NCBI GenBank assembly: GCA_903869675.1
Contig: CAIQAB010000013.1
Coordinates: forward strand, 106,231-170,230
Direction: 5' to 3'
Source: an uncultured Verrucomicrobiota bacterium
GTDB lineage: Bacteria > Verrucomicrobiota > Verrucomicrobiia > Opitutales > Opitutaceae
DNA length: 64,000 nt
Below are positions 50,836 through 59,610 of the stretch, piece by piece. Within the stretch, counting starts at the first letter, position 1; each line of letters starts with the position of its first letter. The position numbers were made by a program, and so were the translations under genes. The notes under the pieces are model-generated. The model was not told where the DNA came from and did no database searches. It worked only from the letters and a program-made list of their open reading frames with translations.

Positions 50836-52425
50836 ATGAAAATCCTCGTCGCCGACAAGATCTCGCCCACGGGCATCGCCTACCTGCGCCAGCAGCCGGG
50901 CTTTGAAGTCATCGAGGCCTACGGCTCCTCGCCCGAAAAGATCATCGATCTGGTCAAGGACGTCCATGCCATCGCCGTCCGCTCGGAAACGAAAATCACC
51001 CGCGCGGTGTTCGCCGCCGCCCCTCACCTGAAGGTCGTCGGCCGCGCCGGCGTAGGCGTGGACAACGTCGACGTCGAGGCCGCCACTGAGCACGGCGTGG
51101 TCGTGATGAACACCCCCGCGGGCAACACCATCGCCACCGCCGAGTTAACCTTCACCCACATCCTCCTCGGGGCCCGCCCCGTCGCCTTGGGTGCCGCCTC
51201 GATGCGCGAAGGCAAATGGGACCGCAAGTCGCTCTCGGGCGTCGAGCTCTTCAAAAAGACGCTCGGCATCGTAGGCATGGGCCGCATCGGCGGCGAGGTC
51301 GCCAAACGCGCCCTGGCCTTCGGCATGAAGGTCGTCGCCTACGATCCCTATCTCGCCCCCAGCCGCGCCAAAGCCATGGGCGTCGAGGCCGTCAGCCTCG
51401 ATGAATTACTGCCCCAGGCCGACTACATCACGGTTCACATGCCTCTGACCACCGAGACCACGCACATGATCGACGAGGCTGCCCTCGCGAAATGCAAAAA
51501 GGGCGTGCGCCTGTTCAACTGCGCCCGCGGTGGCATTATCAAGGAAACCGCCCTGCTCGCCGGCTTGAAGAGCGGCCACGTCGCCGCCGCCGGTCTCGAC
51601 GTATTCGAGGAAGAGCCCCTCGCGAAAGACAGCGAGTTCCGCACCCTGCCTAACGTCACCCTGACCCCGCACCTCGGCGCCTCCACCGCCGAAGCCCAGG
51701 AATCGGTCGGTATCGAGATCGCCGAGCAAATTGCCGACGTGCTCCTGCACGGCGCCGTCCGCAACGCGGTCAACCTGCCCTCCATGGACGCCGCCGCCGC
51801 CAAGGCCATCGCGCCCTACCTGGACCTCGCCGCCAAACTCGGCACCCTTGTCCAGCAGATCGCACCCAAGCAGATCGCGAAACTCCGCGTGACCTACCAG
51901 GGAAAGGTCGCCGAGTTCGACGTCAATGCCATCACCCGTGCCCTGCAGCGCGGCTTCCTCCGCCGCATCAGCGGTGACGGCGTGAACGCGGTCAATGCCC
52001 CCACCTACATCCAGCGCCTCGGCCTCGCCTTTGAGGTGGTGAAGTCCACCGACGCCGGCGACTACACCGATCTAATCGAGCTCGAGGCCACCGCAGGCGA
52101 CGGCAGCGTGCACCGCGCGAGCGGCACCCTAATCGGCAAGGGCAACGCGCCCCGCATCGTCGGCATCAACGGCCGCGAGGTCGAGGTCGCCGCCGAGGGC
52201 TCGCTTCTCGTCCTCGAAAATAACGACCAGCCCGGCATGGTCGGCGCGGTCGGCACCCTCCTCGGTAACGACGGGGTCAATATCGCCGATATGTCGCTCT
52301 CCCGCCTCACCCCCGGCGGCACCGCATACATGGTGGTGCGCGTCGACCACGAACCCAGCGCCGCCGCCCGCGAAGCGATCAAAGCCAATGCCGCGATCAA
52401 ACTGGCGAAGTTCGTGCAACTCTGA
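50836..52425 (+). CDS. serA: D-3-phosphoglycerate dehydrogenase (with ASB and ACT domains)
   Basis: Oxidises 3-phosphoglycerate, the first step of serine synthesis. The 529-residue long (type I) form has the N- and C-terminal catalytic segments with GMGRIGGEV (147-155) as NAD fold, the catalytic Arg/Glu/His triad in NCARGGIIKE, the EEEPLAKD region and TLTPHLGAST. An ASB domain (about 315-450) and a C-terminal ACT domain (GMVGAVGTLLGNDGVNIADM) presumably bind serine for feedback inhibition. The start has no Shine-Dalgarno site but follows CTTTTCCCTCCC directly. Confidence 0.96.
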   Translation: MKILVADKISPTGIAYLRQQPGFEVIEAYGSSPEKIIDLVKDVHAIAVRSETKITRAVFAAAPHLKVVGRAGVGVDNVDVEAATEHGVVVMNTPAGNTIATAELTFTHILLGARPVALGAASMREGKWDRKSLSGVELFKKTLGIVGMGRIGGEVAKRALAFGMKVVAYDPYLAPSRAKAMGVEAVSLDELLPQADYITVHMPLTTETTHMIDEAALAKCKKGVRLFNCARGGIIKETALLAGLKSGHVAAAGLDVFEEEPLAKDSEFRTLPNVTLTPHLGASTAEAQESVGIEIAEQIADVLLHGAVRNAVNLPSMDAAAAKAIAPYLDLAAKLGTLVQQIAPKQIAKLRVTYQGKVAEFDVNAITRALQRGFLRRISGDGVNAVNAPTYIQRLGLAFEVVKSTDAGDYTDLIELEATAGDGSVHRASGTLIGKGNAPRIVGINGREVEVAAEGSLLVLENNDQPGMVGAVGTLLGNDGVNIADMSLSRLTPGGTAYMVVRVDHEPSAAAREAIKANAAIKLAKFVQL

Positions 52426-52447
52426 GCACGGCGATGTCGCGCTGGAA

Positions 52448-52542
52448 GTAGCGAGTAGCGGGTAGCGAGCATGCCCAAGCCGCCGATCCGCAATGAGTCA
52501 TTTCCGGCTTCTAATCTCCACTCACTACCCGCTACCCGCTAC
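52448..52542. repeat. Heptad-based 22-bp inverted repeat in serA-plsY intergenic region
   Basis: GTAGCGAGTAGCGGGTAGCGAG (52448-52469) and CTCACTACCCGCTACCCGCTAC (52521-52542) are inverted copies with two mismatches. Each arm is itself three copies of a 7-base unit (TAGCGRG). The left arm is just after serA; the right arm ends eight bases before the plsY ATG. The RNA would form a long stem with a 51-base loop. Confidence 0.8.
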
Positions 52543-52550
52543 TTTCCCCC

Positions 52551-53210
52551 ATGTTGATCCCTCTCCTACTTGCCGCCGTCACGGGCTACCTGTTGGGCGC
52601 CCTGCCCTTCGGGTGGCTGATCGCGCGCAAGTTTGGAATCAACATCTTCGAGCACGGCTCGAAGAACCCCGGGGCCACGAACGTGAAGCGCGTGCTCGGC
52701 GGCCTCTTCGGTGCGAAGGGCAAACGCGCTGGCGACCTCGCGTTTTTCCTCGATGCGCTGAAAGGCGCGGCCGCGGTTGGTGTGGCTAAGGTGGTCGCTG
52801 CCGAGTGGATACTGCACCGCTCCGGAACCGTATCGGTTGAAGCCATGGCCATCACCGGCCTGGTCTTCGCCTTGGTCGGCCACAGCTTCAGTTGCTGGAC
52901 GCGCTTCAAGGGAGGCAAGGGCGTCGCCACCTCCGCCGGCGGGCTGATCGTCTTGCTGCCCTTCCCGACTTTATTCGCGGTCGTGGCGTGGGTGATGGTT
53001 TTCCAGATTTCGCGCTACGTTTCCCTTGCCTCGATCGTGGCTTCAGTGGTGTTACCTGCCGCCGCATGGCTTCGAGGCGAGCCAACCACCTTCGCCGCCC
53101 TTGCCAGCATCTTGGGCGTATTCGTGATCCTGCGCCACCGCGCCAACATTACCCGCCTACTTAACGGAACCGAAAACAAGTTCGCCAAAAAAGCAGCGCC
53201 CAGTGGCTAA
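52551..53210 (+). CDS. plsY: Acyl-phosphate:glycerol-3-phosphate acyltransferase PlsY
   Basis: The inner-membrane enzyme that acylates glycerol-3-phosphate with acyl phosphate, the first membrane-lipid step. Its 219 residues form about five helices. The family motifs are intact: GALPFGWLIAR, GSKNPGATNVKRVLG and GHSFSCWTRFKGGKGVATSAG. It starts eight bases after the right arm of a heptad repeat, following TTTCCCCC. The neighbours are amino-acid biosynthesis genes, so the link is probably only growth-related transcription. Confidence 0.96.
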   Translation: MLIPLLLAAVTGYLLGALPFGWLIARKFGINIFEHGSKNPGATNVKRVLGGLFGAKGKRAGDLAFFLDALKGAAAVGVAKVVAAEWILHRSGTVSVEAMAITGLVFALVGHSFSCWTRFKGGKGVATSAGGLIVLLPFPTLFAVVAWVMVFQISRYVSLASIVASVVLPAAAWLRGEPTTFAALASILGVFVILRHRANITRLLNGTENKFAKKAAPSG

Positions 53211-53264
53211 AACCGAGCTTATCCTCGCCCGTTGTCTTCTCCTCGCCATCCCCTTCCTCCCAAA

Positions 53265-54566
53265 ATGAGCACCGCCCCCGTCATCCACATCGGCATCTGC
53301 GGCCTCGGCACCGTCGGCCAGGGTGTCTGGAAACACATCGAGCGCGCCCTGCCCGACCTCGAGGCCCGCCTCGGAGCCCGCCTCGTGCTCGCCCGCGCCT
53401 CCGTGCGCGATCTCGATAAAAAACGCGACGTCCGCCTGAAGGCCGAGCAACTGACCACCGATCCGCTCGCGATCGCCCGCGACGATTCGATCCAGATCGT
53501 GTGCGAACTGATCGGCGGCACCGGCATCGCCCGCAAAGTCACCCTGGAAGCACTCAAACGCGGCAAAACCGTCGTCTCCGCGAACAAGGCCCTGCTCTGC
53601 GCCCACGGCCCCGAACTCTTCGCCACCGCCAGCAAACACGGCGGGCGCTTCTTCTTCGAGGCCTCCGTGGCCGGCGGAATTCCTATCATCAAGGCCCTAC
53701 GGGAAGGCTTGGTAGCAAACCGTTTCCGTCGTATCTACGGCATCCTGAACGGCACCTGCAACTATATCCTCACCCGCATGGAGCGCGAGGGGCTGCCCTA
53801 CCCCGTGATCCTGAAGGAAGCCAAGGAACTCGGCTACGCCGAGGCCGACGAGTCGCTGGACGTCGAGGGCTGGGACACCGCCCACAAAGCAGCGGTGCTC
53901 GCCTACCTCGCCCACGGCACCTGGGTGCCGACCTCGAAAATGGTCGTCGAAGGCATCACCGCGCTCACCCAAGCCGACCTAGCCTACGCCCGTCAAAACG
54001 GTTACGCGATTAAACTACTCGCCGTCATCGAGCGTGACCTCGAACGCAACGTCCTGTCCGTGGGTGTCTACCCGGCTCTGCTGCCGCTGACCAAAGCGAT
54101 TGCCAACGTTAATGAGGTCTACAACGGCATCTCGGTCTCCGGCGATGTGGTTGGCGAGACTACCTATATCGGCCGCGGCGCAGGTCAGGATCCCACCGCC
54201 AGCGCAGTGATTGGTGACATCATCGACGCCGCCACCCAACTCGTGCGCGGCGGCCGCGTGCTGCCCCCCGCCCCCGCCGCCAAACTAGCCCTCACCCCGC
54301 CCTCCGCTCTCTGCTCCCGCCACTACCTGCGCCTAGACGTGAAAGACCAACCCGGCGTGCTAGCCAAGATCGCCAGCTGCACCGCCAAGGCAGGGGTGAG
54401 CATCGCCAGCCTCATGCAGCGCCCGAGCGACAAACCGGACGCCGCCTCGCTGCTCCTCACCACCCACGTGAGCAACGAAGCTCAGATCCGACTTACCATC
54501 GCCCGCCTAACCCGCCTGAAGTGCGTGCTCGGCAAACCCCTGCTCCTTCGCATCGCGGATTTTTAA
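53265..54566 (+). CDS. hom: Homoserine dehydrogenase
   Basis: Reduces aspartate semialdehyde to homoserine in threonine and methionine synthesis. The start at ATG 53265 gives MSTAPVIHIGICGLGTVGQG with the Rossmann GxGxxG at 13-18; the earlier ORF start (53232) adds non-family residues. The 433-residue form has the catalytic domain (SANKALLCAHG, NGTCNYILTRME, EADESLDVEGWDTAHK, with catalytic Lys expected here) and a C-terminal ACT domain (YLRLDVKDQPGVLAKIAS) for feedback control. The start follows CCTTCCTCCCAAA without a Shine-Dalgarno site. lysC and thrC lie downstream. Confidence 0.96.
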   Translation: MSTAPVIHIGICGLGTVGQGVWKHIERALPDLEARLGARLVLARASVRDLDKKRDVRLKAEQLTTDPLAIARDDSIQIVCELIGGTGIARKVTLEALKRGKTVVSANKALLCAHGPELFATASKHGGRFFFEASVAGGIPIIKALREGLVANRFRRIYGILNGTCNYILTRMEREGLPYPVILKEAKELGYAEADESLDVEGWDTAHKAAVLAYLAHGTWVPTSKMVVEGITALTQADLAYARQNGYAIKLLAVIERDLERNVLSVGVYPALLPLTKAIANVNEVYNGISVSGDVVGETTYIGRGAGQDPTASAVIGDIIDAATQLVRGGRVLPPAPAAKLALTPPSALCSRHYLRLDVKDQPGVLAKIASCTAKAGVSIASLMQRPSDKPDAASLLLTTHVSNEAQIRLTIARLTRLKCVLGKPLLLRIADF

Positions 54567-54608
54567 CCTGAAGGAGCAAGTTTAGGGTGCCTCGCCCCGC
54601 TTTCCGAT

Positions 54609-54626
54609 CTACTCGCTACCCGCTAC
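54609..54626. repeat. Second copy of the heptad repeat, upstream of lysC
   Basis: CTACTCGCTACCCGCTAC is the same heptad repeat, in the same orientation as the right arm before plsY. It ends 12 bases before the lysC ATG and is followed by ATTTTCCCCTCC. Confidence 0.75.
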
Positions 54627-54638
54627 ATTTTCCCCTCC

Positions 54639-55856
54639 ATGTCCCGAATCGTCCAGAAATACGGCGGCACCTCCGTGGGTGACGTCGAACGCATTAAAAA
54701 AGTCGCCGCCCGTATCAAGGGCTACCGCGAAGACGGCCATCAGGTCGTCGTGGTGGTATCTGCCCGCTCCGGCGTGACCAACGAACTCATCGCCCGCGCC
54801 AAGGCCGTGTGCGATCACCCCGACGAACGAGAGATGGACCAACTCCTCGCCATTGGCGAACAGGAAACCATCGCGCTCACCGCCATGGCCCTCCACGGCC
54901 TCGGAGTCCCCGCCATATCTTACACCGGGGCCCAGGCCGGCATCGTCACCGACGACGTCCACACCAAAGCCAAAATCCAGGGCATCGACGCCTCCGATAT
55001 CGAAGCCGACCTCACCGCCGGCAAGGTTGTCATCGTGGCCGGCTTCCAAGGCATTACCGCCGAGGGCCGCATCTCCACCCTCGGCCGCGGCGGCTCCGAC
55101 CTCACCGCCATCGCCCTCGCGGGAGCCCTGAAGGCAGACAAGTGCGAGATCTACACCGACGTCGACGGTGTCTACACCGCCGACCCCCGCGTGGTGAAGG
55201 ACGCCCGCAAGCTCCAGGAAATTTCCTACGACGAGATGCTGGAACTCGCCTCCTCCGGCTCGAAGGTGATGCAATCCCGTTCCGTCGAGTTCGCCCATAA
55301 ATACGACGTCGTTTTCGAAGTCCGCTCCTCCTTTAACTACAACCCTGGAACCATCGTGAAAAAAGAAGTCGCCTACATGGAAAAAGTCGTCGTTCGCGGC
55401 GTGGCCGTTGATAAGGACCAAGCTAAGATCGTCGTATCCAACATCGCCGACCAGCCCGGCTCGGCCGCAAAGGTCTTCACCGCCCTGGCCGAGGCCTCCA
55501 TCATCGTCGATATGATCGTGCAGAACGTCGGCCGCAACGGCGTGGCCAACCTCACCTTCACCGTCCCGTTGACCGACGCGCATAAAGTCGGCCCGACCCT
55601 TGCCCCGGTGCTCACCCTGCTCGGTGGCGCGCAGGTGACGATCCACGACGACATCGCAAAGCTTTCCGTCGTCGGCGTTGGTATGAAGACCCACAGCGGA
55701 GTCGCCGCCACCCTCTTCACTGCCCTAGCCGCCGCCGAGGTGAACATACAGTTGATCAGCACCTCCGAGATCAAAATCTCCGTCATCGTGGATAAAACCA
55801 AGGCCGACGACGCCGCCCGCCTCGCCCACAAGGCTTTCGCTTTGGAGACGCTCTGA
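54639..55856 (+). CDS. lysC: Aspartate kinase
   Basis: Phosphorylates aspartate, the entry step for lysine, threonine and methionine. The 405-residue single-function enzyme opens RIVQKYGGTSVGDVERI (nucleotide and aspartate binding). GRGGSDLTAIALA and YTDVDGVYTADPR follow, then two ACT domains in the last 145 residues (QPGSAAKVFTALAEA; GVAATLFTALAAAEVNI) for allosteric control. It lies 72 bases after hom and probably shares regulation. The ATG is preceded by the heptad repeat plus a pyrimidine tract instead of a Shine-Dalgarno site. Confidence 0.96.
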   Translation: MSRIVQKYGGTSVGDVERIKKVAARIKGYREDGHQVVVVVSARSGVTNELIARAKAVCDHPDEREMDQLLAIGEQETIALTAMALHGLGVPAISYTGAQAGIVTDDVHTKAKIQGIDASDIEADLTAGKVVIVAGFQGITAEGRISTLGRGGSDLTAIALAGALKADKCEIYTDVDGVYTADPRVVKDARKLQEISYDEMLELASSGSKVMQSRSVEFAHKYDVVFEVRSSFNYNPGTIVKKEVAYMEKVVVRGVAVDKDQAKIVVSNIADQPGSAAKVFTALAEASIIVDMIVQNVGRNGVANLTFTVPLTDAHKVGPTLAPVLTLLGGAQVTIHDDIAKLSVVGVGMKTHSGVAATLFTALAAAEVNIQLISTSEIKISVIVDKTKADDAARLAHKAFALETL

Positions 55857-56155
55857 GGGAGCCCGGCCCGGGGTGGCACACACATGCCTGTCTGGAGGAT
55901 TTGGCCGATGACATCGGCGCCGTCCGGTGTGCCCGTTTGTTACCCCAACGCGCCCGCTTCAAGTGAGCGGGGACCTCGTCTGGCCTCCGGCGAGTCGGGG
56001 CTGCGCCTGCAGTGGGGCCGCAGGTTCGCTCAATTCGTAAAGTGACCGTTGGTCCGGTGTTTTTGACCGCTGGTTTAATGCGAGTCGTCCTTATCGGAAG
56101 AAATCACGATTCGTCTCGGCGTGCACACGAGGCACTCACTCTAACCCACCGAAAA

Positions 56156-57373
56156 ATGAAAACACTCCTCACCCTCACCCTTAGTATCCTGGCCTTATCC
56201 ACCGCGTCGGCTCAATCTTCGACTGCGGATCTGGACCGCGACGGCATCCCCAACATCCGCGATGCGGATATTGACAATGATGGCATCCTTAACGGCTCGG
56301 ATTTGAACGTAGACGGCGGCATTGCCAAGAGCGGTCCGCTGAAAGGCCAGTATATCGGTGACCGGATTGCAAATGACGATGCGGCGGAACTGGACATGGA
56401 TGCTGACGGATTATTGGACAACGCGGCCAATGAAACGGATATCGATGGAGACGGACTCGCGGACAATTCCAAGCTCGAGCTTGATATCGATGGAGATGGA
56501 CGCATGGACAACGCAGCCAATGAAATGGATATTGATGGAGACGGGCTCGCTGATAACGCCGCCAACGAGATGGATATTGATGGCGATGGGTTGGACGATG
56601 GAGTGCGGGGAGAAGTTGATACCGACGGCGACGGTGCCGCCAACGGCTTGGACGGTGATGTGGACGGCGACGGCTTGGCCAATAACTCTGATGCCGACAT
56701 GAACGGGACAGGGGTCATCAATGACTATTTTCAAACCGCCGGTGCAGATGCAGCCTACGCTCCCGATGCGAGCGTGGCATCCACCATTGCCTACGTCAGC
56801 GGGGAAGTCCGCCGGATATTGCAAATACCCGCCACTGACAACGGTCTTCGAGTCAGGGTCGGCGCCAGCCAATTCGGCTCATTGATCTACGGAGCTTGGC
56901 GGTATCTCAGCGCCGACAACATCCAAGTCTATGCAACATGGTGCTATCCCTCCTGGGACCCTTCACAGCTGAAGGTCTTCGTTGACTGGATATACACCGG
57001 ACCTTTATCGGGCATTTATGAGGACTACACCAATCCTGCCAATTACGTGGTCTCCGAGGAGAACAGGCTTTCTGCGCAGTATCCCGGCGGGGGTTTCACC
57101 TTCATCGGCTGGGTGCCCCCCGAACCGGCAGGTTTTTATTTTTCCGCGCCGAACGAGCAGGCGACTGGCTTTGCGCCTCCATATGAGAAATTGAGAGCCG
57201 CGCTCAGTTCTTATCCGAACTTCTCATCCAGCCCGCAGTATCTTGATTTCTCCGGATCTCTGGTTTCAACGCCCGGCTTCCCCGGTGTGCAGCCCATCAT
57301 CAACCTTCAGCGGACCATCATGCAGGTGAGCAGGGCTTGGTATGGGCAGCTCGAAGCCCAACAGATGCGCTAA
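56156..57373 (+). CDS. Secreted Asp-rich (thrombospondin-3/EF-hand-like) repeat protein with unknown C-terminal domain
   Basis: A 405-residue exported protein. ATG 56156 gives a clean signal peptide (MKTLLTLTLSILALSTASAQ); the ORF to 56012 reads through GC-rich leader DNA. Residues 24-185 are a run of DxDxDG-type repeats (DIDGDGLADN, DTDGDGAAN, DVDGDGLANN), which in thrombospondin type 3 and dockerin-like proteins bind calcium. Several repeats are near copies (NEMDIDGDGLADNAA), so the gene has expanded by local duplication. The remaining 220 residues (YAPDASVASTIAYVSGEV to the end) have no recognised family; Trp/Tyr and Pro clusters suggest a folded beta-rich domain. It precedes a LytS/LytTR pair. 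The 300-base upstream gap holds a CCCGCT/AGCGGG hairpin (55953-55971) and no gene. Confidence 0.8.
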   Translation: MKTLLTLTLSILALSTASAQSSTADLDRDGIPNIRDADIDNDGILNGSDLNVDGGIAKSGPLKGQYIGDRIANDDAAELDMDADGLLDNAANETDIDGDGLADNSKLELDIDGDGRMDNAANEMDIDGDGLADNAANEMDIDGDGLDDGVRGEVDTDGDGAANGLDGDVDGDGLANNSDADMNGTGVINDYFQTAGADAAYAPDASVASTIAYVSGEVRRILQIPATDNGLRVRVGASQFGSLIYGAWRYLSADNIQVYATWCYPSWDPSQLKVFVDWIYTGPLSGIYEDYTNPANYVVSEENRLSAQYPGGGFTFIGWVPPEPAGFYFSAPNEQATGFAPPYEKLRAALSSYPNFSSSPQYLDFSGSLVSTPGFPGVQPIINLQRTIMQVSRAWYGQLEAQQMR

Positions 57374-57514
57374 TCACAAAAGCGCGGCGCGTAAGTGAGG
57401 CGCTTCACTTGGACTGCCGCCGAGCGAAGAAATGAGTAAGGATTACCGCCGGGCTCTTTGCCCAGCGGTATCGCTTTTCAAACTCGTCACCGGCGCGTTC
57501 GCCCGTCTGTTTCC

Positions 57515-58606
57515 ATGACCATGTCCGCGACGGCTACCAGCTCGCGCTCGTTTTTACCCAGCTTCCGAGTAGGGCGCGCCTTGGTCTGGCACGTGGCGAC
57601 TTGGTTTGGGATCTTTCTCATAGATCTCTTAATGCTCTCAACGTTTGAGGCGCCTACCGCGCGGAAGGTCGCGAATCTTTTTCTGGGCCTGATGCTGAAT
57701 TCACTCGTGGGTTATCTGCTGTGGAGGCTGCTTCTGGCCAATGATAACTCCGTTCGAGCCTCCTATCGTATCATGCTGCTGGGCCTCGTCGGCTGCATAG
57801 CCGGGGGGGCCGTGGTCGGAGCGATCATGCGGCCGGTGGAGAATTGGGCCAAACTCGCCGACATGGCCCTGGGGGGGCTGCCCCCGGCCGGCTTCGCCGG
57901 TCTATGGTTCTTCTACGCTCTCATGCTACTAATTTGGGGCGTGTGTGCGGTCGCGGTTTTTTTCCAGGAACGGGCGAACCGTGCGGAACTCCAGCGCGCG
58001 GAATTTGCCGCCGCTGCGCGGGCGGCCGAGCTCGGAGTTTTGCGTCTACAAATCAACCCGCACTTTCTCTTCAACAGCCTGGCCTCCCTTCGCGCCTTGG
58101 TGCAGATAGACCCGGGTGCGGCGCGCAGTGCGATAGATGACCTGGCGTTGATGATGCGCTACTCCTTGGAACGCGCCGGAGCGCCAACCATTTCCCTCGA
58201 GGAGGAACTCACCATGGTCGAGGCTTATCTTAAGATGGAGAAGCTCCGCCTGGCTGGTCGGCTCCGCCTTGTTTCGAGCATCGAGACCGGTATCGGGCAC
58301 GCGCGCATCCCGCCCCTCAGCCTGCAAACTTTGGTGGAGAACGCGGTCAAGTTTGGCGCCGCAAACCGTCGCGCCGGGGGCGAAATCCGCTATGAAGCAG
58401 GCCGCCGCGACGGGCGCCTCGTGCTGCGCGTTTTTAATCCTGGATCGTGCTCTGCGCCGTCCGACTCTACCCGTCAGGGATTGGTCAATCTCCGTCGTCG
58501 GCTCGACGTGCTTTATGGCCGCGAGGCCGGCTTGGAGCTTCGTCAAGGCGAGCCCGATTTGGTGATCGCAGAGCTGTTTGTGCCTTTTGAAACATCTGCC
58601 CGATGA
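57515..58606 (+). CDS. LytS/YehU-type sensor histidine kinase
   Basis: A membrane kinase of the His_kinase (PF06580) family. From ATG 57515 (or 57521) it has 363 residues with four hydrophobic helices (about 22-150), a short coiled coil (ERANRAELQRAEFAAAARAAELG) and the phosphoacceptor block LQINPHFLFNSLASL. A short ATPase domain follows (SLQTLVENAVKFGA, then GQGLVNLRRRLDVLYG). No extracellular sensor domain is seen, so sensing is through the membrane helices. Its stop overlaps the response-regulator start (ATGA, 58603-58606). Confidence 0.92.
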   Translation: MTMSATATSSRSFLPSFRVGRALVWHVATWFGIFLIDLLMLSTFEAPTARKVANLFLGLMLNSLVGYLLWRLLLANDNSVRASYRIMLLGLVGCIAGGAVVGAIMRPVENWAKLADMALGGLPPAGFAGLWFFYALMLLIWGVCAVAVFFQERANRAELQRAEFAAAARAAELGVLRLQINPHFLFNSLASLRALVQIDPGAARSAIDDLALMMRYSLERAGAPTISLEEELTMVEAYLKMEKLRLAGRLRLVSSIETGIGHARIPPLSLQTLVENAVKFGAANRRAGGEIRYEAGRRDGRLVLRVFNPGSCSAPSDSTRQGLVNLRRRLDVLYGREAGLELRQGEPDLVIAELFVPFETSAR

Positions 58607-59376
58607 AAGCCCTCATTATTGACGATGAGCCCCTCTTGCGTGCCGAGCTCCGCCGGATGCTCGGGGCCTACCCGGCGCTTGAGATCGTCGGCGAAGCCGC
58701 TGATGCCGAATCCGGACTCGAATGCATACACCGTCTGCGCCCCGACCTTTTGTTTCTCGATGTGCAAATGCCCGAGAAAAGCGGCCTCGATCTGCTTGCC
58801 GCCCTCGAGACTCTTCCACTCGTGATTTTCGTCACCGCACACGATCGGCACGCGATGCGCGCCTTTGATTTTGGGGCTACCGATTACCTGCTCAAGCCGG
58901 TCAATGAGGCACGTTTGCGGGTGGCCGTCTTGCGCGCCTTTGCCGCCCTCGACACCGGGTCGGGTCACTCGCCTGACGCTAACGAGCCGCACTCCGACGA
59001 GGACGGAACCGTCGCCGCCGGCCGCGCTTCCGTCGAGCCACTCGCCGAGGATCAATGCGTGCTCCTTCGTGACGGCGACCACACTTACTTTTTGCCTGTT
59101 AAGTCTATACAATCGATCGAGGCCTGCGGTTCATATGCGAGGCTTCATTTGGGTGACCGTCGCCCCCTCATTCCTCGCTCGCTAAACTTTCTCGAACAAC
59201 GACTCCCCGCGCGGCTTTTCTTTCGTGTGAGCCGCAATGCTATCGTGAACATCCGCGAAGTGACGAAAATCGAACCTTGGTTTAGCGGCGGATTGAGAGC
59301 CACTTTGCGGAACGGCAGCACATTCGATCTATCCCGCCGGCAGGCGAAATTGTTTCGTGATAGCATGACGCTCTGA
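58603..59376 (+). CDS. LytTR family response regulator
   Basis: A 257-residue DNA-binding regulator. The receiver domain (1-120) has Asp7-Asp8, phospho-acceptor Asp53 (LLFLDVQMPEKSG), Thr in FVTAHD and Lys in YLLKPVNE. An acidic linker joins it to a LytTR domain (about 155-257) with HTYFLPVKSIQSIEACGSYARLHLG and FFRVSRNAIVNIREVTKIEPWFSGG, the family signature. It partners the overlapping LytS-type kinase. LytTR proteins bind direct repeats; no obvious site could be fixed here. A four-pair stem with T5 (59380-59400) follows and may terminate the operon weakly. Confidence 0.94.
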   Translation: MKALIIDDEPLLRAELRRMLGAYPALEIVGEAADAESGLECIHRLRPDLLFLDVQMPEKSGLDLLAALETLPLVIFVTAHDRHAMRAFDFGATDYLLKPVNEARLRVAVLRAFAALDTGSGHSPDANEPHSDEDGTVAAGRASVEPLAEDQCVLLRDGDHTYFLPVKSIQSIEACGSYARLHLGDRRPLIPRSLNFLEQRLPARLFFRVSRNAIVNIREVTKIEPWFSGGLRATLRNGSTFDLSRRQAKLFRDSMTL

Positions 59377-59418
59377 GCGCATCAAAGTGCGGGCTTTTTA
59401 AGGGTCCAGATTATACCG

Positions 59419-59528
59419 GTAACCGCCGCACCCGCTCGGTAGAGTTGAAACACACCCATTGCCACTTTCGATAATCGGGGGGGGGATCGTTGCACCGCGT
59501 TTTAATTAAGAACCGGGTGGCGGTTAAC
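59419..59528 (+). promoter_or_regulatory. Long-range inverted repeat in the thrC leader
   Basis: AACCGC-cg-CACCCG (59421-59434) can pair with CGGGTG-GCGGTT (59514-59525), leaving an internal loop of about 80 bases that holds a G9 tract (59477-59485) and an AT-rich stretch (TTTAATTAAG). The right arm is followed by TTTTCG. It lies 80-190 bases ahead of the thrC start and could be an attenuator or a promoter-proximal structure. Confidence 0.4.
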
Positions 59529-59610
59529 TTTTCGATCGCCCATGCTGTCTGCTAGTTTCGCGTTGTTCGGCTCGAAATCCTCAGTCCTTCATATCTTCTC
59601 TGTTTCGAAC

